A stretch of 64,000 bases of DNA, taken from NCBI GenBank assembly GCA_021371995.1, contig JAJFVA010000011.1, positions 1 to 64,000 on the forward strand, in the 5' to 3' direction. This document shows, piece after piece, positions 35,930-47,497 of this stretch (position 1 is its first letter; each line of letters opens with the position of its first letter). Source of the DNA: Methanoregulaceae archaeon. Its GTDB lineage: Archaea > Halobacteriota > Methanomicrobia > Methanomicrobiales > Methanospirillaceae. The translations under genes and the position numbers were made by a program. Under the pieces are notes generated by a model. It was not told where the DNA came from and did not search any database. It saw nothing but the letters and a program-made list of their open reading frames with translations.

Positions 35930-36235
35930 TCAGGAGATATTTTCCACGCTGTACCCTTTCTTTGCCAGGAGATCCTTGACACGGTCCTTGTGATTCCCCT
36001 GCAGCTCAATGGAACTCTCCTTCACGGTTCCACCGCAGGCAAGTCTGCCTTTAAGATATTTTGAAAGGTCTTCAAGGTCGATATCAGTCGGATCAAGTCC
36101 CTCGATTACCGTGACTTCTTTTCCGTATCTCCGCTTGCTGACCTTCACATTGATCCGTTGTTGTTCTTTTGCTACTTCCTCACAGATACAAAGTTCCTTA
36201 GGTAGTCCACACGTCGGACAAATCCCACCGTTCAT
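35930..36235 (-). CDS. Translation initiation factor aIF1 (SUI1 family)
   Basis: 101-residue SUI1 factor that checks start-codon pairing on the small ribosomal subunit. An N-terminal zinc knuckle [15 protein letters not shown] precedes the core: [14 protein letters not shown] and [14 protein letters not shown] are diagnostic (the GGTVK loop). ATG 36235 fits a TATA box TATATAAA at 36258-36265 (start near 36237), implying a leaderless mRNA; the ATG five codons upstream would lie too close to the box. Confidence 0.95.
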   Translation of the reverse strand: MNGGICPTCGLPKELCICEEVAKEQQRINVKVSKRRYGKEVTVIEGLDPTDIDLEDLSKYLKGRLACGGTVKESSIELQGNHKDRVKDLLAKKGYSVENIS

Positions 36236-36257
36236 TACAAGTACGTTCAAGTTCTCT

Positions 36258-36265
36258 TTATATAT
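36258..36265 (-). promoter_or_regulatory. aIF1 TATA box
   Basis: TATATAAA on the minus strand, centred about 27 bp from ATG 36235. Confidence 0.6.
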
Positions 36266-36368
36266 TTGTTGGCATTACCGCTCCCTTCCCCGGCCATATC
36301 CGCTCATAGAAGAGATTGACAGCGCCTCCCGGGGACCCTGATTTTCCCAAAAGATCATCGCCAGCCAT

Positions 36369-38021
36369 TCAGCTTGCGAGACTATCGACCCTGCAGGTGT
36401 CGCATCCCCTTGATAATACCTGGTCTTCCCTGCTGTTGTAACGGTATATCGTGATGCCCTTGCACCCAAGGTCCCGTGCAAGGAGGAATATCCGGCATAT
36501 GTCATCAGGAGTGGCATGTTCAGGGAGATTGACCGTTTTTGATACCGCATTATCCACGTGCCTCTGCACAGCGGCCTGCATCCGGACATGGAATTCCGGG
36601 TCAATTTCGGGCGCGGTACGGAACAGCTCTTTTTCATGGTCTCCGATTGGAAGATCCTGGACGCTTCCGCTCTTTTGTATCTGCTCCATCAGGGCATGAC
36701 CCCGGGGCATCGATTCGACGGCGTCCCGGACAGAAGGGTGAACAAACCTGATCACTTTTCCATTGATGGTGCGGGAAAAGGCGAGCGAGAAGAGCGGTTC
36801 GATCCCGCTGCTTATGCCAGCAATGAGATGGAGAGAGCCGGTCGGTGCAACTGTCGTCACCGTCGCGTTCCGCATCGCACAGGTGTAGCAGCTCTGCCCG
36901 ATTGCGGGAAATGACCCGGCTGTCCGTCCTATCTCTTCAGACGTTGCATGTGCCTCTTCCTGGATGATGCGCATGATCGATTCGGTACAGGCAAGTCCTT
37001 CTGCTGACTCATATGCAATATCCATGGAGATGAGAGCATCCGCCAGCCCCATCACCCCGAGACCGGTTTTCCGTGTGGACAGTGTCTGCTCCCGTATCTC
37101 GGGCACGGGGTAAGTATTGATATCAATCACCCCATCCAGGAACTCCACGCCAAGCCTCACGACAGATAGGAGCATCTCTTCATCCAGATCCCCTTTCCGG
37201 ACACATCCGGCAAGGTTGATGCTCCCGAGGTTGCAGCTTTCATAGGGCAGGAGGGGCTGTTCCCCGCAGGGATTGGTCGCCTCGATGGGACCCAGTCCCG
37301 GAACAGTGTTCTTTTCATTGATCCGGTCAAGAAAAAGGATGCCGGGGTCTCCGCACTGCCAGGCAGCAGCGCAGAGCTCGTCCCAGAGCAGGACTGCATC
37401 AAGGGTATCCCATACTTCCCCATTCCTCGGATTTATGAGATTATAGGTCCCGTTCCGGGTGAGGGCATCGAAAAAAGTATGATCAAAGCCCACCGAGAGG
37501 TTAAAATTTTTCAGGTCGCCATTTCTCTTTGCCCGGATAAATGGCAGGATATCAGGATGTGAAGACACAAGGACACCCATATTCGCTCCCCGCCGTTTTC
37601 CTCCCTGTTTCAGCGCGGCGGTAGCTTCATCAAAGACTTGAATGAAGGGGAGGGGGCCGCTGGCAACCCCTGCTGTTGAGCCAACTACATCCCCTGCAGG
37701 CCTTATCCGGGAAAATGAAAAACCGGTCCCGCCTCCGCTTTTATGAATAAGTGCCATCTGTTGGAGGGCGACAAAGATACCGGGAATCGAATCCTCAACA
37801 GGGAGAACAAAACATGCCGATAACTGCCCCGGGGGGGTCCCGGCATTCATCAGGGTGGGGGAATTCGGGAGAAAAAGAAGATCTTCCATGATACGGAAGA
37901 ACTGGCCCTCCTTTCCTGTGTTCACCGCCCCGGCAACGCGGCGGAACATACCGGATGCACTCTCTCCGGGGAGAAGATACCGGCTTTCAAGAAGTACCCT
38001 TCCCGCCTCGGACAGAGCCAT
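36369..38021 (-). CDS. nrdJ: Adenosylcobalamin-dependent ribonucleotide reductase (class II)
   Basis: Makes deoxyribonucleotides using a B12-derived thiyl radical. Key parts: FLPNSPTLMNAG near the N terminus, LSACFVLPV (first redox Cys), the HKSGGGTGFSFS loop, ATNPCGEQPLLPYESCNLGSIN (radical Cys in NPCGE, second redox Cys in SCNLG) and ATVTTVAPTGSLHLIAG. The C-terminal CDTC can serve as shuttle thiols. 550 residues, the compact archaeal form. Divergent from cobyric acid synthase over a shared TATA palindrome, with the ATG 30 bp from its centre, so probably leaderless. Confidence 0.96.
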   Translation of the reverse strand: MALSEAGRVLLESRYLLPGESASGMFRRVAGAVNTGKEGQFFRIMEDLLFLPNSPTLMNAGTPPGQLSACFVLPVEDSIPGIFVALQQMALIHKSGGGTGFSFSRIRPAGDVVGSTAGVASGPLPFIQVFDEATAALKQGGKRRGANMGVLVSSHPDILPFIRAKRNGDLKNFNLSVGFDHTFFDALTRNGTYNLINPRNGEVWDTLDAVLLWDELCAAAWQCGDPGILFLDRINEKNTVPGLGPIEATNPCGEQPLLPYESCNLGSINLAGCVRKGDLDEEMLLSVVRLGVEFLDGVIDINTYPVPEIREQTLSTRKTGLGVMGLADALISMDIAYESAEGLACTESIMRIIQEEAHATSEEIGRTAGSFPAIGQSCYTCAMRNATVTTVAPTGSLHLIAGISSGIEPLFSLAFSRTINGKVIRFVHPSVRDAVESMPRGHALMEQIQKSGSVQDLPIGDHEKELFRTAPEIDPEFHVRMQAAVQRHVDNAVSKTVNLPEHATPDDICRIFLLARDLGCKGITIYRYNSREDQVLSRGCDTCRVDSLAS

Positions 38022-38042
38022 ATGAAGACTACAAGGAATGCC

Positions 38043-38056
38043 TTTTATTTAAATTC
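38043..38056. promoter_or_regulatory. Palindromic TATA element shared by nrdJ and cbiP
   Basis: TTTTATTTAAATTC contains the perfect palindrome ATTTAAAT (38047-38054). Its centre is 27-28 bp from the cbiP ATG (38078) and about 30 bp from the nrdJ ATG (38021), so it fits as TATA box for both strands. There is no other A/T-rich element in the 56-bp gap. Confidence 0.65.
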
Positions 38057-38077
38057 CATGCACACCCTACCTACAGA

Positions 38078-39523
38078 ATGTCGCTCCTTGTGCTTGGCAC
38101 TGCATCGCATGTCGGGAAGAGCACCGTCGTTGCTGCCCTGTGCCGGGTCCTCTCGAACCGTGGAATCCGGGTCGCACCCTTCAAATCACAGAATATGAGC
38201 CTGAACTCTTACGTTACACGGGAAGGAGCGGAAATAGGGATTGCCCAGGCGATGCAGGCTTTTGCCGCAAGACTGGAGCCTGACGCCGATATGAACCCGA
38301 TCCTGCTGAAACCCAAAGGAGAGATGGTCTCCCAGGTGGTAGTGCGGGGACGGCCATGGAAAGACCTTTCTATTTCTGAGTATTACCGCGAGACAGACGA
38401 GCTTCTCTCTGTCGCTGTCGCTTCTGCCCGCCGCCTTATCAAGGAATACGGCCATATTGTCGCTGAAGGGGCCGGGGGGGCTGCCGAATTGAACCTCTAT
38501 TCCAGGGATATCGCAAATATCCGGATAGAAAGGGAGCTCTGTCTCCCTGTTCTTCTCGTTGCCGATATTGAACGGGGCGGGGTATTTGCGCAGGTCTATG
38601 GGACCCTCACGCTCCTTCCGGAGGATATCAGATCCCGGATAATGGGAATTATCATCAATAAGTTCAGGGGTGACCCCGCACTCTTTTCTGATGGGGTGAA
38701 GATGATCGAAAATCTCTGCGGAGTCCCGGTTCTCGGGGTTCTCCCGGTATTCTCAATTCCCCTGCCAAGCGAGGACTCGCTTTCACTGGGAGACAAACAG
38801 TCCGGCAGTCTGCCGGTTAAGATAGCCGTCATCAGGCTGCCCCGTATCTCAAATTTCACCGATTTCGAGCGGCTCGAACGGCATGCTGCCGTGCATTATG
38901 TGAACCCGGGTGCACCTCTTGACGGGTATGACTGTATCATCATTCCCGGCACAAAGAATACGGTCGAAGACCTCCTTATGCTGCAGTCAAGCGGTACAGC
39001 TGCCGGGATAATTCTCGCTCGGGAACAGGGCATCCCTGTTATCGGGATTTGCGGGGGGTACCAGATGCTTGGGAAAGAGATCATCGATGAGGGGATTGAA
39101 TCCTGCCGCGGAAGATATGCCGGGCTTGGTCTGCTCCGGGTCACGACAAGGTTCTCACGATATGAAAAGGTCACCGAGCAGGTACAACGGACTGCCCGAT
39201 CTGCCGGTCCGATACTCTCGCATATGGGTTTGGTGAAGGGCTATGAGATTCACATGGGTGAGACCGAACGTGCCGGGGATGATGAGGCATTCTCAGGTGA
39301 AGGGGCAGTCTCCCCTGATGGCATGGTGATAGGAACGTATCTTCACGGCCTCTTCGAGAACCCGCCTGCCGTTCACGCTCTCCTCTCGTATCTTTATTCC
39401 AGAAAAGGCCTTGTGTTCCAGCCTGATTCTCCGGACGATGACAGGGATGCATATGAGGATCTGGCTGCCGAGTTCGAGCGGCATATCCGGCTGGATCCCA
39501 TTATCGCCCTTTTTTGCGATTGA
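38078..39523 (+). CDS. cbiP: Cobyric acid synthase
   Basis: Glutamine-dependent amidase of cobalamin synthesis (adds four amides to the corrin). N-terminal P-loop-like GTASHVGKSTVVAALCR and PFKSQNMSLNSYV are typical, as is EGAGGAAELNL; the C-terminal class I amidotransferase domain has CGGYQMLG (nucleophile Cys near 325) and YLHGLFE with His/Glu of the triad. ATG 38078 is used: a 41-codon extension would overlap nrdJ and the TATA element. 481 residues. Divergent partner of the B12-dependent nrdJ. Confidence 0.96.
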   Translation: MSLLVLGTASHVGKSTVVAALCRVLSNRGIRVAPFKSQNMSLNSYVTREGAEIGIAQAMQAFAARLEPDADMNPILLKPKGEMVSQVVVRGRPWKDLSISEYYRETDELLSVAVASARRLIKEYGHIVAEGAGGAAELNLYSRDIANIRIERELCLPVLLVADIERGGVFAQVYGTLTLLPEDIRSRIMGIIINKFRGDPALFSDGVKMIENLCGVPVLGVLPVFSIPLPSEDSLSLGDKQSGSLPVKIAVIRLPRISNFTDFERLERHAAVHYVNPGAPLDGYDCIIIPGTKNTVEDLLMLQSSGTAAGIILAREQGIPVIGICGGYQMLGKEIIDEGIESCRGRYAGLGLLRVTTRFSRYEKVTEQVQRTARSAGPILSHMGLVKGYEIHMGETERAGDDEAFSGEGAVSPDGMVIGTYLHGLFENPPAVHALLSYLYSRKGLVFQPDSPDDDRDAYEDLAAEFERHIRLDPIIALFCD

Positions 39524-39589
39524 GTCACAGGCGCGGGTTTTTTACCCTTACGGTGACACTATGAGATAACGAAAAGGGGAGAGGGGATA

Positions 39590-39931
39590 ATGGCCATCAG
39601 GATATCGATTACCACCGATACGGAGATGATGGAGCTCGTCGACAGGTATGCAAAGGAGCACGGGATTGACCGGAACCGCGCCATCCTCGAGTTGATTGAG
39701 AGCGGGTTTACCAAGGAAACCGGGACAACCCCGGTGAACCTGAATCAGAAGCGGGCTTTTGAAGAATACAACGATCTCAAACTTGCCCTTGATATGATGA
39801 AACAGTCACTCGTAGAACTGACCGAAGAGGTAAAACTGATTCACCATATCGTTGATATCGAATGGGGACGGGAGATGAGGCCTGTACCGTTCCAGAGCAG
39901 GAAATGGTGGGAGTTCTGGAAGACCCCGTGA
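39590..39931 (+). CDS. Ribbon-helix-helix domain protein
   Basis: 113 residues. The N terminus AIRISITTDTEMMELVDRYAKEHGIDRNRAILELIESG has the RHH pattern (beta strand, two helices) of small DNA-binding proteins; the rest is a coiled helix ending in a Trp-rich RKWWEFWKTP tail. It could be a local transcription factor, but no target is clear. GGGGAGAGGGG lies just upstream of the ATG as ribosome-binding site. Converges with the Cys-rich gene after 3 nt. Confidence 0.75.
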   Translation: MAIRISITTDTEMMELVDRYAKEHGIDRNRAILELIESGFTKETGTTPVNLNQKRAFEEYNDLKLALDMMKQSLVELTEEVKLIHHIVDIEWGREMRPVPFQSRKWWEFWKTP

Positions 39932-39934
39932 TTA

Positions 39935-40201
39935 TCACCCGATGATATTCATCATGCTCCGGTAACCTTCTCCCCTGCGGTCAGCACATTTTACTGCCTC
40001 GACAATCTTCAGATTTACTTCTTCTGTTGCGCGATGGCGGAGGCAATACGCAAGCGCAGGGGATTTGACATACTCCCCTCTGACCCGGAAATACCGTGAG
40101 TAGACACAGAACCTGCAGTGTTCAATGGTCTCCTCCTTTCCCGGCAGGCAGGGGACTTTTCCTCTCGTTACCTCGAGAACCCGGTATTCGTCATCTGTCA
40201 T
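39935..40201 (-). CDS. Small cysteine-rich hypothetical protein
   Basis: 88-residue protein of unknown function. Five cysteines (about 18, 29, 32, 53, 71) with HCRFCVYSRYF and LAYCLRHR suggest a zinc or iron-sulfur site. Not recognised as a named family. It ends 3 nt from the RHH gene on the other strand and may be the last gene of the larB operon (63-nt gap). Confidence 0.65.
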   Translation of the reverse strand: MTDDEYRVLEVTRGKVPCLPGKEETIEHCRFCVYSRYFRVRGEYVKSPALAYCLRHRATEEVNLKIVEAVKCADRRGEGYRSMMNIIG

Positions 40202-40264
40202 GATACTCCTCCGGCATTATTTTCCATCCTTTCCTGTGAAACATCCATATCAACGAATGGAATC

Positions 40265-41551
40265 TCATGAAACCTCAGGCCGGGTAATTAATACACCATG
40301 TCCGAGGAGAGCCTCAACACCACTACGAACTTTCCCGATAAGCTCTGGGATCTCATCCTCCAGTGCTGCATTCTTTTCAGTGAGTCCTGATAGCCGGGAC
40401 TTCATCACTTCAACATGGCCGGCTTTCCTCTCTTCCTCTTTCAGGGCAGACGATAAATCGGCCAGGAGCGGAGTTTCCAGGTAGGCACGTTCTTTTGCAC
40501 GAAACCGGTGGTATGCGGCCTCTCTTCCTGCATACCCTTCCCTCACACGGGCAACAATATCAGTCTCTTTTGAAAATAATTCCTTCTCTTCCTTATTTTT
40601 CAGAGTGATATCACCGGACTCTATCATGCTTTCAATGAGCGGCAGCGAACGGATGAGTCCGGGCATGAACTGGTCCTCTGCCGGAATGCCGCTGCCTGAA
40701 AGCGTGTCAACAAGATCCTCGAGATCCTTTGCCGAAGCGGTGCCCCTGGTCCTTCCAAGAACCTTTTCTCCCTTCCTGAAAACGTGCGAAATAACGGCAA
40801 AATCAGCATGCAGGGCCCTCTCTTCGCCAAGAAAATCCTTGTTCAGCACCGCAACCTCTTCCCGCATACCCCGAAGGCTCCCGGTATCCACCATATCCTT
40901 CATGGATGTAATACTCTCACGGATCTGGTCACGCTCCCGTTCCTCCCGGTCAATCTCTCCCTTTATCTGGGAGATCTCCTCACTTCCACGTTTCTTTTCC
41001 GTTTCCGCTGAATTAAGACGGGAAAGATCGGCACGGACTCCAGAGATAATGGTCCTTTTATTCCTGGCCTCGGCTATGAAGGGAGTCATGGCATTCATCT
41101 CCCTGCCCATCTGGTCCACCATCTCCCGGATCTCTTTCATCTCCTCGGGAAAAACACCCCGGAGATACCGGCCCTGGCCGGAGAGCCCTTTCACGCACCC
41201 CTTGAGGCTCTCTGTTGCAGCATGGTAGAACTCTTCGGGATCTTCGGGCAGGTCTTTTGTGAGAGAGGAGAGCATCGCCCGTTCAAAGAGGGGTAGCGTA
41301 TTTTTTGCGATCGTTTCAAGTTTCGGGTGGTATGCTTCCTCCCTCTCTTTCGAGGCCAGGTCCAGCACCAGATCCTTCAGAGCGCCACGAAGGTCCCTGA
41401 TTGTATTTCTCTGTTTTTGGGTTTTTTCCAGGAGGATATGGGTGACCTCTTGTTCCCTGGACTCAAGAATTGCAGGGATCTCATTAGTACCGTATGTTGC
41501 TGGCTCCTGTGCTTTTCCCTGCCCGAAAATGTCTTTGATGCGCCTGAACAT
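40265..41551 (-). CDS. Large coiled-coil protein of unknown function
   Basis: 428 residues, strongly charged. It begins FRRIKDIFGQGKAQE, then long helices with heptad-like spacing (for example SEEISQIKGEIDREERERDQ at about 200-225 and EEERKAGHVEVMKSRLSGLT near 380). No Walker, transmembrane or signal sequence is visible. It follows nadM after 12 nt, third in the operon larB, nadM, this gene. I do not recognise the family; a scaffold role is a guess. Confidence 0.7.
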   Translation of the reverse strand: MFRRIKDIFGQGKAQEPATYGTNEIPAILESREQEVTHILLEKTQKQRNTIRDLRGALKDLVLDLASKEREEAYHPKLETIAKNTLPLFERAMLSSLTKDLPEDPEEFYHAATESLKGCVKGLSGQGRYLRGVFPEEMKEIREMVDQMGREMNAMTPFIAEARNKRTIISGVRADLSRLNSAETEKKRGSEEISQIKGEIDREERERDQIRESITSMKDMVDTGSLRGMREEVAVLNKDFLGEERALHADFAVISHVFRKGEKVLGRTRGTASAKDLEDLVDTLSGSGIPAEDQFMPGLIRSLPLIESMIESGDITLKNKEEKELFSKETDIVARVREGYAGREAAYHRFRAKERAYLETPLLADLSSALKEEERKAGHVEVMKSRLSGLTEKNAALEDEIPELIGKVRSGVEALLGHGVLITRPEVS

Positions 41552-41563
41552 TTCACTTCCTCC

Positions 41564-42879
<1,316 letters not shown>

Positions 42880-42928
42880 ACCTCAATAATAAAGATATGG
42901 GTCCGCGTATAATAATACGTTCATAATC

Positions 42929-43252
42929 ATGAGTTATCTCGTGTATATTGCCCTCTTTGGGGCAGCAGTTGTTTTTTTCCTGTGGCTGCGTGATGCCCGG
43001 ATTTTTTACCGGACCGGTCTTTCAGGATACCGCAAAGCCGCATACAAGGGGGTTCTGTTCGGTGCCCTTGCCATTCTAGGCGTGGCAGTGGCCATCTATT
43101 CGCTCGAACTCCTCGGGCTTGGCCTGATCCTGGCGGCCCTCTACCTGCAGGGGAAAGAAGAGCGGGAGAAGATCTGGAGTTCTGAGGGGACTCTCGACCG
43201 GTTCCTCGGGAAAGCTCCGTTTTATAAAGGAACCCGCAAGAGGGAGGATTGA
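42929..43252 (+). CDS. Small two-helix membrane protein
   Basis: 107 residues, unknown function. Two or three hydrophobic segments (about 3-21, 43-58 and 60-73) enclose a short charged loop RDARIFYRTGLSGYRKAAYKG; the C terminus is a charged cytosolic tail. It lies 6 nt before hisS, so it may be co-transcribed, but no functional link is evident. Confidence 0.7.
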   Translation: MSYLVYIALFGAAVVFFLWLRDARIFYRTGLSGYRKAAYKGVLFGALAILGVAVAIYSLELLGLGLILAALYLQGKEEREKIWSSEGTLDRFLGKAPFYKGTRKRED

Positions 43253-43258
43253 AACGAT

Positions 43259-44491
43259 ATGCTCCAGAAACCACGAGGCACCAGGGATTTTCTCCCTGAC
43301 GAGATGGAACAGAGGCGGGACATCGAAGGCAGGATGCGCGAGATAGGACGGCGGTGGGGATACCGCGAGATCTGCACTCCTGAATTTGAGGAACTCGAAC
43401 TCTTCACGGTCCGGTCGGGCGAAGGGATCATCCAGGAAATGTATGTCTTTGAGGACAAGGGCGGCAGGATGATGGCGCTACGCCCTGAACTCACCGCGCC
43501 GGTACTGAGAATGTACGTCAACGAAGGGAGAACCCTGCCAAAACCGCTCCGATGGTATTATTTTGCCGATTGTTTCCGGTATGAGCGGCCGCAGAAAGGC
43601 AGGTACCGGCAGTTCTGGCAGTTTGGGGTGGAACTGATCGGGGTGGATTCCGCCCTTGCGGAAGCTGAGGTTATTCTGCTTGCTGAAGAGATCCTTTCTG
43701 CAACCGGCATCTCATTCTCGATCCATATCGGTCACCTGGCATTGATGCGAAGCATTCTTTCAGGGATGCCCGAGCAGGAACAGAAAAAAATTCGCATGTT
43801 CCTCGACAAAAAAGATTTTGCGGGCCTTCGCGATTACCTCTCCCCGAAAGGGATGGACGACCTCTGCACCTCACTGACCCGCCTTGCCTCATGCAGGGAC
43901 CTGCAGGAAGTGTTTGAGATCACCGGAGACCTTCCGGAGAGAGAACGGATTGAGGAACTGTTCTCGATCCTTGATCATTCCGGTATCCCGTATACTCTCG
44001 ATCCAGGGATAGCACGGGGACTTGATTACTATACCGGGATGGTCTTTGAGATTTTTGCAGAAAACCTTGGTACCGAGAACCAGGTGCTCGGAGGGGGGAC
44101 CTACCGGCTCGCCCATCTCTTCGGAGGCGAGGACACGCCTTCCTGCGGGTTTGCAATCGGATTTGACAGGGTGATGGTCTCGAGAGGGGAGCAGGCACCT
44201 CCTCGACGGCTTGTTGCCGGAATCGCCCATACTCCTGAAGGCAGGGAATGGGCACTCGCTGTCTCCCGGGAATTCCGGTCTGCCGGGATAAGGACCGAAC
44301 TTGACCTGTCAGGGCGATCCCTCGGCCAGCAGCTCTCCCATATTGCAAAATCTGCTGATTACGCCCTGATTCTCGGGCAGCGTGAAAGCACAAGCCGGGT
44401 GGTGACCATAAAGGATCTCAGGTCCGGTGTGCAGAAAGAGCTCGCCCTCCCCGATGCAGTCCGCGAGGTGATCAGGAGTGAGCCTCGCTGA
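43259..44491 (+). CDS. hisS: Histidine--tRNA ligase
   Basis: Class II synthetase. [13 protein letters not shown] opens the protein; motif 2 [20 protein letters not shown], the histidine-specific [13 protein letters not shown] and the YRLAHLFGG region with motif 3 [10 protein letters not shown] are present. C-terminal anticodon domain is complete. 410 residues. RBS AGGGAGGA lies upstream of ATG 43259. Confidence 0.97.
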   Translation: MLQKPRGTRDFLPDEMEQRRDIEGRMREIGRRWGYREICTPEFEELELFTVRSGEGIIQEMYVFEDKGGRMMALRPELTAPVLRMYVNEGRTLPKPLRWYYFADCFRYERPQKGRYRQFWQFGVELIGVDSALAEAEVILLAEEILSATGISFSIHIGHLALMRSILSGMPEQEQKKIRMFLDKKDFAGLRDYLSPKGMDDLCTSLTRLASCRDLQEVFEITGDLPERERIEELFSILDHSGIPYTLDPGIARGLDYYTGMVFEIFAENLGTENQVLGGGTYRLAHLFGGEDTPSCGFAIGFDRVMVSRGEQAPPRRLVAGIAHTPEGREWALAVSREFRSAGIRTELDLSGRSLGQQLSHIAKSADYALILGQRESTSRVVTIKDLRSGVQKELALPDAVREVIRSEPR

Positions 44492-46280
44492 GGACCTTGC
44501 AAAGCAGCAGCGGAGCATCAGCGTCGCAGAATTCTTTGAGAGAAACAAGCACCTCCTTGGCTTTGATTCCCCGACGAGGGGGATCATCACCACGATCAAG
44601 GAAGCGGTGGACAATGCCCTTGATGCCTGCGAGGAGGCCATGGTGCTTCCTGATATCTTTTTATCGATAAAAAAGCAGGACAGGGACATTTATCGGATCA
44701 TTGTCGAGGACAACGGCCCCGGGATTGTCCCCGGGCAGATACCGTTCGTCTTTGGAAAACTCCTGTATGGATCACGGTTTCACCAGATAAAACAGAGCAG
44801 GGGTCAGCAGGGGATCGGGATAAGCGCTGCGGTACTCTATGCGCAGCTCACCTCAGGACTCCCCACCATCATCATCTCCCGGACCGGGCTGGAACATCCG
44901 GCACACCAGTTCGAAATACAGATCAATATCGAGACAAATGAACCGGATGTTGTCACTGAGCGTGAAGTGGAATGGGACCGCACCCATGGCACACGGGTCC
45001 AGATCGAGTTCAAGAGCACTCTTGCCGCAAAGAAACGATTGATCGAGTATCTCAGGTACACCTCTATCGTCAATCCGCATGCCCGGATAAGGCTCGAGAT
45101 GGATGACGAAACCTTTGTATTTGACAGGGTTAGTGACGAGGTGCCCCCCTGCCCAAGGGCGATAAAACCGCACCCTCATGGAATAGAGGTAGGCCAGATA
45201 CGAAGGATGCTCCCGGCAGGTCCGGGGACGCTGGAATCGTTCCTTACCGGGAGTTTCTCGAAAGTAGGGGAAAAAACAGCCGGCGAGATATGCCGGAATG
45301 CAAAACTTTCCTGTGCTGCTGACGCCCAGTCACTCTCCCCTGATGAGCAGAAACGGCTGGTTGAAGCAATGCAGGCGGTGAAAGTCCCACCGCCGCCCGT
45401 CTCGCAATGCCTCTCCCCGATCGGGGAGGACCTGATCACAAGGGGGCTTGAAAAAGAGCTCCAGATGGACTTTGTAAAAGCCCGGACACGGCCGGGCTCG
45501 GTCTTTTCCGGACATCCGTTTATCGTGGAAGCGGCGATAGGATATGGCGGTAAGCTCCCTGCGGAAGGGAATGCACAGATACTCCGGTTTGCAAACCGCG
45601 TACCTCTGATGTACCAGCAGGGGGCATGTGCAATCACCGCGGCTATTTCCGGCATAAACTGGAAGAACTATTCTGTCGCACAGGCAGGACTTCCCACCGG
45701 ACCCCTTATTATTCTTGTGCATGTGGCATCGACCAGTGTTCCCTTCACAAGCGAGAGCAAGGACGCCATCGCCTCCATACCGGAAATCGAGAAAGAGATT
45801 GTTTTAGGCCTGCAGGATCTTGCCAGAGACCTGAAGATGTTCTTGTCCAGGCGGGACAGAAACCGGTTGCAGGAGGATCGTGCCCGTGCTGTCTGTGCGA
45901 TCCTGCCCGAACTGGCTGAAAAAGTCTCAGAGATTGTGGAACTTCCACCACCTGACATCTCTGCAATCGAGGGAAAGATCCTGCATAAGCTTGTTGTCAG
46001 ACAGACGGCAGGGGATGGTCTTGTGACTGTTGAGATTAAAAACTACACCGGCAGCCAGGCTACCCTTTCCCTCTATACCATCTCCACGGACCCGGGGGAG
46101 GACGCACAGCCTCCTCCGGATTTCGTGACCCGGATGGATGAGGAATACACCAGGGTCTGGCAGGTTCAGGTTGGCCCCGGCGAAGTATGGACAACAAAAT
46201 ATTCAGGATCTGCACGAGGGATCGTTGAGATCCGGGGAGTTGATACCCGGAGCATTGTCATGGTGGATCGGGATGAATAA
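44478..46280 (+). CDS. top6B: DNA topoisomerase VI subunit B
   Basis: ATPase subunit of the archaeal type IIB topoisomerase. GHKL motifs are [13 protein letters not shown] (N box, about 36-48), VEDNGPGI, and the [16 protein letters not shown] lid; the H2TH domain lies about 230-290 and the transducer domain after it. 600 residues, normal. Start GTG 44478 overlaps hisS by 14 nt. Top6A overlaps its 3' end by 8 nt. Confidence 0.97.
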   Translation: MSLAEDLAKQQRSISVAEFFERNKHLLGFDSPTRGIITTIKEAVDNALDACEEAMVLPDIFLSIKKQDRDIYRIIVEDNGPGIVPGQIPFVFGKLLYGSRFHQIKQSRGQQGIGISAAVLYAQLTSGLPTIIISRTGLEHPAHQFEIQINIETNEPDVVTEREVEWDRTHGTRVQIEFKSTLAAKKRLIEYLRYTSIVNPHARIRLEMDDETFVFDRVSDEVPPCPRAIKPHPHGIEVGQIRRMLPAGPGTLESFLTGSFSKVGEKTAGEICRNAKLSCAADAQSLSPDEQKRLVEAMQAVKVPPPPVSQCLSPIGEDLITRGLEKELQMDFVKARTRPGSVFSGHPFIVEAAIGYGGKLPAEGNAQILRFANRVPLMYQQGACAITAAISGINWKNYSVAQAGLPTGPLIILVHVASTSVPFTSESKDAIASIPEIEKEIVLGLQDLARDLKMFLSRRDRNRLQEDRARAVCAILPELAEKVSEIVELPPPDISAIEGKILHKLVVRQTAGDGLVTVEIKNYTGSQATLSLYTISTDPGEDAQPPPDFVTRMDEEYTRVWQVQVGPGEVWTTKYSGSARGIVEIRGVDTRSIVMVDRDE

Positions 46281-47361
46281 ACAAGAACTTGATAGACAGG
46301 CGACAGGGCGGCTTGTCGGAATCGCACGGAAGTGGTATGACCAGATGCTTGATGGCCTCATCCCCTCCATCTCGCTGCCGACAAGGACAAAAAAGAATAT
46401 CGAGTACGATGATACATCCGAGGTCTGGAAATACGGAGACAGGGAGAGTGTCCGTTCAGCAGGGACGGCAAAAAGTGCCCTGCACCTCCTGAAGATGGCC
46501 TATGTCATCTGGTTTCTAAGAAAACAGATCGGTGAGAACCGGTCATCGACTCTGAGAGAGCTCTATTATATTTCAGAAGGATGGAAGAAGGCAAAGTTCC
46601 AGGCTCAGGATGAGAGCAATTTCCTGATTGAGGACCTCGAGATTCTCACCGACATGCAACGCGAGGCGTTCCATCTTCGCCCTGAAGAGGATGGTGCGAC
46701 TGTATTTGGGCCCCTGAAACTACGTGAAATGACCCGGCGCGGAGAGCGTGATATTCACTGCCAGGATGACGTTGGAGAGGCAGGGTACCAGATCCCCACG
46801 AACGTGGAGACCGTTGAGCTGCTCGAACACGATGCCAGGTTTGTGATCGCGATTGAAACCGGGGGTATGTACGCACGCCTTATCGAGAATGGGTTTGATG
46901 GCGACCACCAGGCGATCCTTGTCCACCTGAAAGGCCAGCCGGCACGATCCACCAGGAGGCTCCTTAACCGGATCAACACCCAGTTCAATCTTCCTGTCGT
47001 CGTGTTCACTGATGGGGACCCCTGGTCCTATCGTATCTATGCAAGTGTTGCATATGGCGCTATCAAGAGTGCCCATATCTCTGAACTCCTTGCAACCCCG
47101 AAAGCACAATTCATCGGGGTCCAGCCAAGCGATATCCGGGATTACAACCTGCCCTCTGATCATCTGAATGAAAAGGATGTGGCCGCTCTCATGAGTGAGC
47201 TTTCCGACCCCCGGTTTGCAACCAAGTACTGGAAGGAACAGATCGAACTTCAGCTGAAACTCAATCTCAAATCAGAACAGCAGGCATTTGCTGCAAAGGG
47301 TCTTGACTTCGTAACGAAGGAATATCTGCCCGCACGCCTCTCGGACATGGGAATTATCTGA
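46273..47361 (+). CDS. top6A: DNA topoisomerase VI subunit A
   Basis: DNA-cleaving subunit homologous to Spo11. The catalytic tyrosine is in the [13 protein letters not shown] segment (about 95-107), and the Toprim acidic residues appear in [13 protein letters not shown] and [13 protein letters not shown]. 362 residues. ATG 46273 overlaps top6B (ATGAATAA); the longer frame reaches into top6B and is rejected. A 9-T run lies at 47410-47418 downstream. Confidence 0.97.
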   Translation: MNKQELDRQATGRLVGIARKWYDQMLDGLIPSISLPTRTKKNIEYDDTSEVWKYGDRESVRSAGTAKSALHLLKMAYVIWFLRKQIGENRSSTLRELYYISEGWKKAKFQAQDESNFLIEDLEILTDMQREAFHLRPEEDGATVFGPLKLREMTRRGERDIHCQDDVGEAGYQIPTNVETVELLEHDARFVIAIETGGMYARLIENGFDGDHQAILVHLKGQPARSTRRLLNRINTQFNLPVVVFTDGDPWSYRIYASVAYGAIKSAHISELLATPKAQFIGVQPSDIRDYNLPSDHLNEKDVAALMSELSDPRFATKYWKEQIELQLKLNLKSEQQAFAAKGLDFVTKEYLPARLSDMGII

Positions 47362-47409
47362 ACCGGGCATCTAGGGGAATAAGAAAGTTCGGGAAACTGG
47401 CTCTACCCA

Positions 47410-47418
47410 TTTTTTTTT
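47410..47418 (+). terminator. T-run terminator after top6A
   Basis: Nine consecutive T residues about 50 nt after the top6A stop, in the 136-nt gap between convergent genes; typical archaeal intrinsic terminator. Confidence 0.55.
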
Positions 47419-47497
47419 CCTTACATGAGGAAAAGAACCAGTTTTCGGGTATAAGAATACCCGCTTTATTTCCCAGAAAAAATTGAGTGTTCGTCCC

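Noticed and set aside
35699-36064. Plus-strand ORF of 121 codons
   Set aside because: Overlaps the aIF1 gene on the other strand, no motif or ribosome-binding site.
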